A model generated the notes under the pieces. It saw only the letters and a program-made list of their open reading frames with translations, made no database searches and was not told the origin of the DNA. From the NCBI GenBank assembly GCA_047495785.1, contig JBLDXI010000009.1, positions 3,100,001 to 3,164,000 of the forward strand: a DNA stretch of 64,000 nt, in the 5' to 3' direction. This DNA comes from Lepidodermella squamata. Its lineage: Eukaryota; Gastrotricha. Shown here one piece after another: positions 1-11,360 of the stretch. The position numbers were made by a program, and so were the translations under genes. Position 1 is the first letter of the stretch; each line of letters starts with the position of its first letter.

Positions 1-1643
1 CCAAAGAAGACAGAACCAGGTGTTAAGAGTAATAACGACGTGGAAAATGCTAACTTTGTCGAAAACAAAGAAGACAGATTTGATGAGCGCTTGGAAGAAC
101 TGCAGAAAGTTAGTCCGAACATCGACTGGGAAGAATCTTTTCGTGCGTTGGGAGGCATGGCGGACGTCCCATCACTCGGCTCAAAGGATCTTCGGGTTTC
201 CTTCCGCAGCAAAACCTATTTCGAAAAGCTATCTGAGCTAATCGGCCAGACCAAGGCTAAACTCGGCGCCGATCGTAGCAAACGTGTGTTTCAAAACTAT
301 GCTGTCCTAACAGCAATCGATGCATTCAACGATGAAATTGCCTGCGATATATCTGCACCCTGGTACCAGCTTCAGGCCGTCGCGCGGTCTACCGCTGAGT
401 CTGAGCGCCTTGATGACGAGGCGTACTGCAAGAATCTTAAATCTGTCCATCCAGCGTGCGATGACTTGGTCCAGCTGTACCTCGACGATCACTTCGTCGC
501 CCGTCGTTTCTTGAAACGATACTTCTCGAATGAAAACGTTGACTACCTATCGAACATGACTAATCTAGTTCTGGCAGAAATTCACGACGCTTTAGATAAG
601 GTGACGTGGTTGGACGACAAGTCAAAGGCCGCCGTCAAGCTCAAGATCGAACAGATGAAATTTTCGATAGGCTTCCCGCCAGGCTTGATGAGCGAAGCTT
701 ACGATAAGAAGTATGATGCTCTTACAGCCATGGGGCCAGATTTCGTGCACAATATTAAGGCTATTAGTAAATTCGTGAGCGTTCGCAGTTTGAGACAATT
801 TAATGGTCCTGTTAATCGACTCGAGGAATTGTAATTGTTTTTTAATGCTAAAAAGCTCTGGTAAAATTACATTTTTCTTTCAGCTGGCAAGGCAGCAAGG
901 TTGTGTTTCAAAATTCGCAATACAAGCGGACCCTAAATACGTTCGGCCTACTCGCCGGCCACTACGTTGCACCTTCTTTCCGCTTCGACTTTCCTGGTGC
1001 TTGGAATTGGGGGTTCCCCAGCCAAACTATTGGACATGGTTCGATTCATACTTTCAATTCTGAGTAACTTCAATTTATTTTCAAACAGAAATCATCCATG
1101 GCTTCGATAGCAGCGGAGTCGACTTCAATGCCTACGGTGAGGCTAAGCCGATTTTGGATGGGGCGGCGCTTGCTAAGTTCAAGGAGCAGCTGAAGTGCCT
1201 CGTCGATCAGTTCGAAGTACTGCGTCCGGAACCGCCCAAGTACGGTGAAGCCACTCTGGCTGAAAATGCTGCTGACAACGCCGGGCTGAAGTTCGCATAT
1301 GCAGCCTTCAAAAAAGCTTTCGGCGATGATGGACTCAAGAAGTTCGAAGTTCCAGGCGTTCCGCTGAACAACGACCAGATATATTTCGTCAGCAATGCGC
1401 AAAGTTACTGCCTAGTAGATAGTGAATCGGGGAAGTATAAGCTGACGCACGATGAGCATGCCTACCCTCCTTGGCGGTGAGTTTTCTCTACGGAAACAGT
1501 GATCAATTCATAACCTACTTGTTTACAGAGTTAATGAAGGCATGAAGAATTTTGAGCCATTCGCTACGGCTTTTAGCTGCCCAGTTGGTTCAAAGATGAA
1601 CCCAGAAGGATGGAAACGCTGCGATATCTGGGCACCCCAGTAA
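1..1643 (+). CDS. M13 (neprilysin/ECE-like) zinc metallopeptidase, C-terminal part, 5' end outside window
   Basis: Exons 1-830, 884-1038, 1089-1476 and 1529-1643 give 495 residues. The frame is open from base 1, so the gene starts to the left. M13 enzymes are usually type II membrane ectopeptidases that cut small peptides outside the cell. The zinc site is visible: HEIIH at about residue 328, split by a 50-nt intron after the first base of the Glu codon; the third ligand in ENAAD; the later DEH of the family's DxH catalytic His motif; and a Cys-x-x-Trp ending as in neprilysins. The introns are 53, 50 and 52 nt and all GT-AG. The family's NAYY substrate-binding motif is not recognisable upstream of HEIIH, so specificity may differ. 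The catalytic set looks intact, so an active enzyme is likely. The gene converges on the P450, with 133 bases between stop codons. Confidence 0.9.
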
Positions 1644-1776
1644 AACACTGCTATAAAGTTCTACCAACGGCAACATTCCATTGCTAACAAATTAGGACAA
1701 TATTATTAAGAAATCACTTATTTATTTCCTTTCAAGAATAGGAGCTTAGGTAATAATGGCAATTTTTTAGAATAAT

Positions 1777-3450
1777 TTAGGTTCTGGTTTCGATTTTGAT
1801 TTTCGGAAATGACATGTAGGGCGTAATAAAGGGAAGGCCCCATTTCTTCTTTTCCGTTCTCCATCGGCGGTATGTAGCTTCTTTCTCGTCGCCATGAATT
1901 TCGATATCGTATTTTGTTACAATATGCCAAATCACCAGTTTAATCACAGCGAGAGCATATCGAAAACCAAGGCACTGCCTCCTAGGATTGAGACCGAATC
2001 GGTGAAAATCGAGCTCCGACTTGCGTTCGCCCATGTGACGGGTTGGGTCAAACTTTTCAGGCTCTGGCCATATTTCAGGATCAAAATTGATCGCTTCAGC
2101 ATCCAAGCAGATGAAGGCTCCAGCAGGTAAATGATACCCACCAAGAGTTATATCATCCAGCGTCTGCTCAGCGACTGTAATCGTTAGAAACGGCTTGTGG
2201 CGGCCACATTCGCGGATAACAGCATCAAGATAAGGCAAGGACAGCAAAGAATTACAGTCCACAACCCCGGACGAATCAACATTACTCGCAGCCTGTTTCA
2301 ATTCGGCATATAACTCGTCGAGAACATGCCTCTCGTGGGCAAGGGTGATCAAGTTAGTCATCAAAACTGCATTTGTCACGTCGTTGTTGAATAGAAGGTT
2401 CTCATTCATCGATTGAATAATCATCTCTAGATCACCCGGGTTGATCTCTTCAAATGGTGGTAAACGCTCGGGGAAGAGTCGGTGAAACACCTGGGCGAAA
2501 CATCCGCCATCCGCGATAGAGACCTTGCCGCTACGTAGCATTTCATACTTCTGCTTGTTGAATGCATGCCATTGATTTTTCAGTTTGAAGCAACGTCTCT
2601 TTCTGTCAGTCGGCAGCAACAGATAAAATCGTTGGTTGCAAATGGGATTGATAGTCGAATCAGCGCTAAGTGCACTCATTTCCATAGCCATGCGATAAAC
2701 TTCATCCGTCTCGCTCTCTGCTATCAATTTACCGTACATAAGCCGTTTCAATACGTTGAACGGTAGTTTGAACAGTTCACTCCAGAAGAAGTCGAGAATA
2801 GCGCCATCTGTCAGGTAAGTTTGGCACCATTTGTCCACCTCTTCTTGCAGGATGATGAAGTTATCCTCGACTGCTTTCGGCATGAAGTCTGGCTTGAACA
2901 TGGTCCGGCATCGTTGCCAGGTTTTGCCAGCTTCGAAACCGACTGCTTGCCCCATTAATTGACTGAGCATTGGGCCCATAACTGCCAAGCCATGGTCGCG
3001 GGATACGCTTTTCGCATTGTCTCGGTACCATTCAACAGCTAGTTTACTCTGAGCTAGAACTCTGTCATTACACTTCCTGCACAAGAGCTCTAAAATAATT
3101 GCAGAAAACTCACATAATCGGGGTGTTGTAATGGTAAATGCGGTAGATGGGTCCATATTTCTGCCGCTTAGCCAAGCCTTCGTAGTTCGGCTGAGCTAAT
3201 GCACCGAACGGGAAGTGGTCGAACGTTCCATCGCCCGGTATTGACTGCAGTAATGACCCGACCTTCCGATAGCTATACCAAAGCTTGATTTTGCGGTATA
3301 GATACCACGCAGCTAGAGTCACGGAAGCTATGAACGCCCGGGAAAAAGGTTGCGAAAAATTTATCCGATGAAATGCTGCTTACTTCCGAGAAGGATGTTT
3401 TGAGCTTTCCGCATAGGTAACGCAGAATAGTTTGCGTCAAGCTGGATCAT
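1777..3450 (-). CDS. Microsomal cytochrome P450
   Basis: Three exons on the minus strand: 3450-3384, 3327-3114 and 3076-1777. They give 526 residues from ATG 3450, or 514 from the in-frame ATG at 3414. The N-terminus has a hydrophobic anchor (TSVTLAAWYLY) followed by basic residues, as in ER-bound P450s. Family marks are the K-helix ExxR (ECGR), a PERF-like FDPTRH, and the Cys heme loop FGLNPRRQCLG. The I-helix lacks the usual A/GGxDT and reads NNDVTNAV. The heme loop has one more residue between Phe and Cys than the FxxGxRxCxG consensus. The introns are 56 nt and an inferred 37 nt; the shorter one is unusually small but restores the frame exactly. AATAAA lies on the minus strand near 1717-1726. 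P450s oxidise small lipophilic substrates with NADPH reductase; the substrate and CYP family cannot be assigned. The start is less certain than the rest. Confidence 0.87.
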
Positions 3451-6400
3451 TATCTATGTACCACTGCGAGCTCAAGAATCGTTAATTATTAAGCAACTAT
3501 AACCTCTGATTGAAGCATGAATTAACATTTTCAAAAGCAAAACAATAAGATGAAATTGTAACTTGGAAATAACTTAAAACCCCAAATGTTGAGTTCGTCA
3601 AGCAAAAGATGAAGCTGAAATTTGAAGAGCGGAATTGAAAACTAAAACGCGAATTTTGTTGACATGTTGCATCGCTGGTTTCAAAAAATGTTATTTATTG
3701 GTTTCAACTCGATATGGGTGATGGGACTCCAGAAGTAAAGACACTTCTGCTTTTGTGATGATAAAAGTTACCATAACCGTGACCCCGCTCCAGGCACTTC
3801 AGTGATTAGATAACAAAATGCCTCATTACTTCATGGCCTAGATAATGAGCCCAAGACATGTTGCGGTCAGACCTCAAAGATTCTGGAAAAGACTAAAAGC
3901 TCAAGTGCGCAGCTAAAGCACCGAACTCCAGGACGGAAAAGTGACGTGTTTCTGCAACCTCTTCACGCACAAACTTACAGCGGCTGTGTTGAATGCATGA
4001 AGCTGTTAAGAATCAATTCAACGCCAACTGGCGAGACACTTGACTAATCAACAAAACCTGCGACTTCTTCAACGTAACAGGGCTAACGCCACTCCTAACC
4101 TGCGCAAAGGACAGCCAATTTCGAGATTGTTATTTTATTTATTTGAATACTTGAATATGAGTAAATATTCATAATTTCATGGGTAATTCATGGGAAAATT
4201 GAGCGTTGAAGTTGTCCTGGTTTGATTGTCATGTCTTGATCGATTAAAACAGGTGAAAATTAAGCGAGAAAAATAGATAATATTATGCTCGAAAAACACA
4301 GCCGTGCGCTAATTCGAATCAAGGTAATCCATATTATGGTATTCAGGTCACTGCTTCATTCACGGTGCCGAGGATCCACAGCTGGGGATTCGCCTATAGC
4401 AAACAAGACTAATTGCGCAATTGTTTTATATAATCGTATAATTTGATCATCAGGCCTCGTTTCCTACTACCGTGAATTTTGGTATATAAAAGCTGGGAGA
4501 CAAGATTGGGCATACAGTTCCCTAAATTCCCTACTAGAAAATGTCCCAAGCTGAATTTCTTTTCACTTTCACGCCAGATTATTAGATATATTCAATGGCA
4601 TTTTCGCCGCATTTTAATTATTTGGAACTAAAAAATTTCAATTTTACGTAAGATTTTTTCACATTTTTCGGCTTTACATCTTAGCTGATAAGAATTTTCA
4701 AGTTATACGCACTAGAAAAACAACCTGGAGGTAAACATTGAATTCCTGTGCAGCTAATTGATTACATTCGTCTGCTGTAGTGCTAACTTCCCCCATAAAA
4801 CATCATTTTTCCAGCTTCATCTCGCCTTCCTTTGAATTTCAATTTGCTTAATTATCAAGCCTCTAGTCGATAGGTCTCACCAACTCATAAGCGTGTTCTC
4901 CTACATCAGCGGTCATTTCGCGAGTGCATCATCAGTCGAGTAGACCAATATCGACAAGTTTTCTTAGGACACAGTCTTAAACTTGACCTAATTAAGGTCA
5001 TATAAGGGTGATTTTTTTCTGGTGGGACAATAATTAGGGCGTAGCTAATTTTTGTTATCTTTTTCGTTATCGATTAATAGCAATTTTTTATTTCACTTCA
5101 ATAAGCCGTAATATTTCGACTCGCCCGTGATACCCAATTGTTCGTTCTAGAACCCAAGCAGGGAGTGCTCTTTCAAAGTCAGCAACCAGCTATTTTGTAG
5201 CCAGTGTAAAAAATCGGGCGCACCCGTAAGACCTAGGTAACGCGAGCGCAATTTTATTTACTCATATCAAGGTAGCTAAAATATACCCTCGAGGAATCAT
5301 ATTATATCGTCAAGTATAAACAGACCGCTTCGTGGCTGTGCGATTATTATCTCGCGTTCGAAATCACGCGCCGCGTGCGAAATTACAACACACAGGCAAA
5401 ATAATATATCGCTGTTCGAAAACAATACCTCACAACTGCCTGGCGCTGCTCGATTTCGCGAGTCCTGGTAAAGGTAAACCATTTTTATGCCTACCTATAT
5501 TATTATAGATTATGGAAATGGGCTTATTTAGAGATCATAACAACTCAAGACATAACGATAGCTCGCGCCTGTTGTTTTCTAGATTCGCGTATAACTGATC
5601 ACCTTATCTCTCGCTGTTTTGTTCAATCATGCTCGGTGGGCGGATGAAAAACATAAATTTAGGAAAATAGTAAAAAAATTCTACTACTTCACTACTAATT
5701 TTTGTGTGTAACAATTAAATTTCGTTTTATTTTTATTCGTTTTCTCGCCACTTGTGAACAATTGAGCCGGAATTTTTTTGGCTGGTTTTTTAACGCGTTG
5801 AATCCACATTGCGCGTGACTCTATTAATCTCGCATATATATTATGATCGCCCCTCAAGAACAAAGGACGGGAAAAAAATCGCGCACCGTGAGCACGAATT
5901 AAATTAACTGTCGGAATATCGATCTCTTATTATTCGCGATGAAATTTTTTTTATAATATTTTTTAAATAAGATTTTTCGAGTTCAAATATCGTATATTAG
6001 CTTGCACCAGCCGGAAACAACCGGTCTTATATACGAGTAAGCTCGATCAAAAATCATGACGCGCTTCACAATTCTGTCTCAATAGCTTCGCCTCGTTTCC
6101 TCGTAAAAATGTCAAAATCTTCGAAAATTCTCAATGAAATAATACTTCCTTGTTTATTCGGATGTGGCAGCTATTTTTCACCCTTAATAACTTTTCAATC
6201 ACACATTTTATAAACAAAAAAATCTATTACAGGAATATAGAATTTTATAGTGATGGTAGCGGCGGTTTTAAATTCATAATTAATGCCTTGAAGATTCGGA
6301 ATTATCATGCAAAAAAAATTCTAATTGAATGTAACAACCGGTCCCTCGCGGATAGTCGGTAAATAAAAGCGCTAAAAGAGCGAGGGAGCGGACGGATGGC

Positions 6401-7290
6401 GAACATCGGCCTGTGCTATAATAAAAAAACAAAATTACGGAAATTAGTCCGGGTCCAATCACCTTTGTAAGTGCACAATTCGAGAAATTCCCATCTGCTA
6501 TTGAGAATAATTTTTCACGCCCATTTACACCTTTTCCGTCTTTAGGTATAATTTACCTCATGTCTTCTTCATCTAGTATTTTATTTTCACTATATCGTCA
6601 AAAACTTGTCCGTACCTGGGATTTATTGTTGACATGTCATGCGCTATTTTCAGCTCATTAGAGCACCCTAATTTACGAGACAATCAATGTTTTTTCCTTT
6701 CCTTTCCCTGCGGAGATGAAAAATCGTAAAGAAGAGGCGGACGGTCATTTATTGTTCGTGGTCACTGAAAAACAACATTATTATAATAGCCTGAAAAATA
6801 AGTTGTTTGATATGCGGCTGCTCTATTATCATTTTGATGCTCCTTATTTGTTTCCCCTTGTGCCTTATGTATAGCTATGATGGGCCGAGATTCGATATTT
6901 TATAGCAATTTTTTAATGATGATGATCTGTTTTTATAAGCGCGAGGCGATTGCGCATATCTCGTGAGGCAAGACGTGACGCAACGTGGTATAGCGCTAAT
7001 AACGCAGCTTGCGATCCGCAAGCGACAAGATCCTGTGTAATTCTATCTGGTTATATTGGGCCGTTTTTAGGCGTTTATCCGATGCCTGCTCTCAGCAGCA
7101 GCAGCAGCAGGAATAAATTGAGTTGAGAACGCTATACCTGATTTGCGCGACCTTTTTCTGCAGGTTTTTTCACTTCAATGATTCCATCGCATTTTAGCGA
7201 CATCGTGTGCTATGAAGCGGCTGTCCGACCTCATTGAATAGCTCAGAGTGGTAATTCTGATATAATATCAATAAAATTCCTACATAATGC
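3451..7290. other. Intergenic region between the P450 and the receptor array
   Basis: This 3.8 kb, AT-rich stretch separates two divergently transcribed units. I see no convincing exon. It holds a TATA-like TATATAAA on the plus strand at 4483-4490 with only a 14-codon reading frame after it, a short (CAG)n run near 7092-7111, and poly-A/T runs. Regulatory sequence of both flanking genes presumably lies here. Confidence 0.4.
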
Positions 7291-7294
7291 TCTA

Positions 7295-7487
7295 TTCCTT
7301 TCCTTTCCTTTCCTTTCCTTTCCTTTCCTTTCCTTTCCTTTCCTTTCCTTTCCTTTCCTTTCCTTTCCTTTCCTTTCCTTTCCTTTCCTTTCCTTTCCTT
7401 TCCTTTCCTTTCCTTTCCTTTCCTTTCCTTTCCTTTCCTTTCCTTTCCTTTCCTTTCCTTTCCTTTCCTTTCCTTTCCTTTCCTTTC
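7295..7487. repeat. (TTTCC)n pentanucleotide microsatellite, about 38 copies
   Basis: A nearly perfect tandem array of the 5-base unit TTTCC runs for about 190 bases and ends 176 bases upstream of the Rec1 start codon. It is homopyrimidine on the plus strand. It is open in all three plus frames, and any predicted peptide (repeats of Phe, Leu, Ser, Pro) is an artefact of the repeat. Confidence 0.97.
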
Positions 7488-7663
7488 TTTATTCCTTATA
7501 GCTTTTCATCTCCTTATTTTTTTAAACATTTTCAAATTTTATGATTAGGCTTTTACCATAGATAATGATTCTAGGATCGATATTCCGCGATTTAAGAGGT
7601 TCCAATCTCGATCATCACCATAGCCCTTCGAAATAGCAACACTTCATCACAGCTCCTGAAGAA

Positions 7664-10600
7664 ATGAACCTCCTGCTAAACGGACCAAAGGGCAGTTTTG
7701 TGATCGTCGACTACGTCATCCTGGTCCTCGCCGTCATATCAAACTGCGTCGTGCTTCAGGGCATTGTTCGGGCGAAATTCAACCTAGCCGGCTATCGGCG
7801 CTTTCTCATCTCCCTGGTCATCAGCGAGCTATATGTCTGCGCCGTTAATTTGGCCCTATTCATGTTCGAAATCCTTACGTGGTACATGCCGAACAATTTC
7901 GGCAACCACTGCGAGTCTCACGTTCTACGGTCGTTTCAGCTGGTTGGATTTTTCGGTAATTTTTCATGATTTCAAAAAAAAAGAAGCCAAAGCAGGAAAA
8001 TTCAAATAATTCCTTATTAAATTTTCCAGCAAATCTGCTCAATCTATTCGGCATGACAGTCGATCACTTCATAGGAATTGTACGTTATAAACGGCCTGAA
8101 TTGAGTCTTAATTTTAATTATTTTATTTTCCAGGTTTACCCGCTCAAATACCGATCGGTAGTTTTCCCAGATTTTTCGAGGATTTTTCTTCATTTGATTT
8201 TGTTTTAGTGGATGAATGCTTCTGCAGCTCGAACAGCCGTTTGTGCCATCTGGATTATTTCCTTACTATTAGGATTCGCCGACATGCCAGTCGCTACGGT
8301 CAAGTACTTTTCGCAAAAATCGACATCAACCGGCAAACCAGCTGTTTGCTCCGGAAACGTAATCTCCGACATTGTCGACATTCTGGAGAGCAGTGATTTT
8401 CTGTCGCAAAATCAAAACTTGCTATTCAGCCAGGGCGAAAGCGAGCGGCCGCGAGGTTCGAGCGCGTTGGGCGCCAACTTTTTCATGCGATACCCGAATG
8501 GGTCTGATGTTTTCAATACGAGTGACTACAACTACTACAACAACCCGGCGATGAGCGACCCGGCGCTGTATCCCTTTCTATTTCTTGCCCAGTCTGAATC
8601 TTACTACGATGAGAAATTACTCAGGTATGAAGTTTGCAGTAATTCACTAATTAAATGCAATAATTAAATTGTGACATTTTTTATTATTTTTTCCCAAATT
8701 TTTTAATTTTTCTGATGTCGGAATTTTATAATTTTTTATTAAATATCTTTATGTTATGCATTTTTTGGGCTATCTAAACCTGCCTAAACCTGCTCAGCCG
8801 AAATTTTATGTATCGCTGACGTTTAATCGTATAAATAAGGCGAGGACAAATACGACGGGACAAACATGAAAGTACACATAAGACGATCAATTCAATTCTA
8901 TACCAGGAGAAATAAGACGAGGACAATTAAGACAAATGAAAAGAATGATATTTAGGGTTACGCTTAGGGTTAGGGTTGCAGTTACGTTTAGTTACGATTA
9001 CGGTTAGTCTTATATGTCCCTCCTTAATTGTTCTCGTCTTAATTATTGTCCCGTTATAAAATTACAAATTAATTATCCTAATCGCCCTGGTCTTATTAGT
9101 ACCCTTTCCATCGCTGATTCTTTTCATTTCAATTTAATTTAATTTTTAAATGAATCTGAATTTTAGAGGAATAGAAGGAATTGATGCCATGTAATAATTA
9201 ATAAGGCGGAGCATTTTATCGGATTTCTTATTAATCGATAAATTCGGAAAAATGAATTTTTTGTGTGACTAATTTCAGACTGAAATCCCCATTAATTTTT
9301 CAATGATTTCTTCCTTTTTTTAGAGATACTCGAAGTGTCACGAAATCGAAAAGCAAGTCAAAAGCTCTCAAGCAGCCTCAGGCAGCAGCCATAACTTTCA
9401 GCTCATCTTCCTCTAGCCCTCGAAGCCAAGACATAACGTCGAAACCATCTCGGCTAACTGTTAATCATTCAAAACTGATTTTCTCTAACTTCAAAAACAA
9501 TATTCATATATTCATAGTTATCCTACGCGACGACTTTCAAGGCGACTACAACCACCCCACCAACTACGACATTTTTGTCGCAAATAACAACGACTTCGCT
9601 GTCGAGGCGCATTATTCAATCGCCCGAGAATGAAGTCGCCCTATGCGAGGCCCTGATCAAAGCTCAGAATAAAATGGACGACCACGGCTGGTGTTCACAA
9701 TATGGCCAAGATCCGTGGCTTGAAGTGTGCATGTACGTTAATTTTTTAGAAATTTTTCGATTTGATTTGATTTATTTTATTTTCTTTTAGAATGTCTCTA
9801 ACAATAGTATGCTTCATTTTCTTCTCTTTCTGCTACGGCAAAATATTCCGAAAGGTACAATTTGCCCCGTCTCGATGACGATTTCACCCGATTAATGATG
9901 ATTAATTAATCGATTTTTTTCGCAAAGGTGTTCGTTGAAGCGGAATTCAAGCGTCGAAAAACGAAAAAAATGGTCGTCACAACGTGTCTGCTGCTGAGTA
10001 CATTCGCAATTTGGTACGGATGATTATTGCACCTTCTGTCTAGGTCACATTTTTAGGACTGTCAGATAGTCCTTAAGTGTTATACCCTGGACCCCTGGAC
10101 CCACGCTCGGTATCCAGGTGTAAAAATTAAATAATTTGATTTGAAAATTCAATAAAATTCTGCTAAATTGAGAGAATGAGAAAAAAATGAGAATTTAAAT
10201 TTATTAAAATATTTTTTTTAACAGTTACCTGCCATTTATGCTCTACGAGTTTTTCATGATGTGGTACGATGACGCAGCTCAAGTTCAAAGTTCTACAACG
10301 TAAGTCCTAAAAATCAATAAAATTTGAGAAATTCTCTAGGAAATGATTGATTAAATTTGAATTTTCCTTTTACTAACTGCTTGATCATCGCATTTTATTC
10401 CATACTTCTCAGCCCCGATGAATCGGAATTTGAAGTCATAAGCTATGAAATGTAATGCTTACCGTAGTGTAAAAACCTTTAATTTTATTTAGTTTATTTT
10501 TAATTTTATCAATCAAGTAGAAGATGAATGAGTCTATTATCTGAACATAAACTCGTTCACATCACAATAATTCTGTTTCCGTTGAATCCTTTACTTTTAG

Positions 10601-11360
10601 CCTTAGAAAAATTCAACATTTTTCGGATTGAAATTAATTCTGATTTTTTCTATTTTATTTAATAAAGGTTTCTTCTCATTCACAACGGTAAAAGACTTCT
10701 TCAGTTGAAAATGTGGGACTCTTCAAATTTTTAATATTTCAGTTTTCAACTCGCTATTGCTTTCCTATCCTCTTTTCGATCCAATTATCTTCGTCGCGCG
10801 ATCTCCTCCTGTCATGAGGTAATCCTTATTCAAGGTGTCCCAAAGAAAAATAAGTTTAATTTCGATCCAGAAATGTTCTCGACCAATTCAGATGGTTGCT
10901 GCCCTGCTGCCCGGGGCCGATTCGATCCCGATTAAAGCAGACTCTATCAGAAACCAAGTATTCCTACGGTAGTGAAATGTCGAATCGAAGATCGACCCGC
11001 GTTTCAATTTCATACCCGAATACGAATCGAGAACGCGGCAGCAGTGTAACAGCTCACGAAAGTACGGCGACGAACACTGGCGATGAAAATCGGCCGGCGA
11101 AAAACGGCTCAGCCGCGTGTGAAGTGCCTCTGCTGCCGTTTGTCGCGGCGCCAAACGGCGGGCCCGCCGCAAATATTCACCATCTTAACATCGCCTCGCT
11201 CCACTTGCGAGACCCAAAGTGCTGCTGTAATGGAATTAACGGTATAGTCATTCCCCCGGCATCAGGTGACACCAAGGCGGTGAGAGTTAACGGAAATGGA
11301 GCAGCTGCGGCTCGAAAACTATACTTATTCGGCGCCGAGGCGGAAGATTACTATATTTAG
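7664..11360 (+). CDS. Rec1: class A-like seven-transmembrane receptor, array member 1
   Basis: Thirteen exons: 7664-7955, 8030-8079, 8134-8157, 8209-8624, 9324-9459, 9518-9732, 9791-9854, 9928-10013, 10225-10299, 10413-10451, 10668-10687, 10743-10818 and 10871-11360; 660 residues. It is predicted to be a plasma-membrane G-protein-coupled receptor of unknown ligand. GPKGSF precedes TM1 (about 11-33). TM2 has Glu where most families have Asp2.50. TM3 starts after a Cys and ends in DHF (109-111). TM4 is at about 130-150. The second extracellular loop has about 220 residues with a Thr-rich stretch and WCSQY before TM5 (about 376-397). TM6 has CYLP at 428-431 and TM7 ends DPIIF. The 162-residue tail begins with a Cys pair (LPCCPG) that could be palmitoylated. 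Intron 4 (8625-9323) contains a foldback with TTAGGG-like tracts. AATAAA lies at 11479. The small exons were inferred from frame and paralogue alignment. Confidence 0.85.
8834..9098. mobile_element. Foldback (MITE-like) element with TTAGGG-like core in Rec1 intron 4
   Basis: The left half has AATAAGGCGAGGACAA and AATAAGACGAGGACAATTAAG-type segments. The right half carries their reverse complements (near 9030-9060 and 9080-9098). Between them, 8952-8977 has degenerate TTAGGG units. There is no coding capacity. It lies wholly within an intron. Confidence 0.55.

Noticed and set aside
1718-1930. Minus-strand 70-residue frame at the P450 3' end
   Set aside because: Overlaps the P450 last exon in another frame and has no support.
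7287-7544. 85-residue open frame of Phe-Leu-Ser-Pro repeats
   Set aside because: It is a read-through of the TTTCC microsatellite; the frame has no other content.
10888-11172. Minus-strand 94-residue frame opposite the Rec1 tail exon
   Set aside because: Antisense shadow of a GC-rich coding exon.
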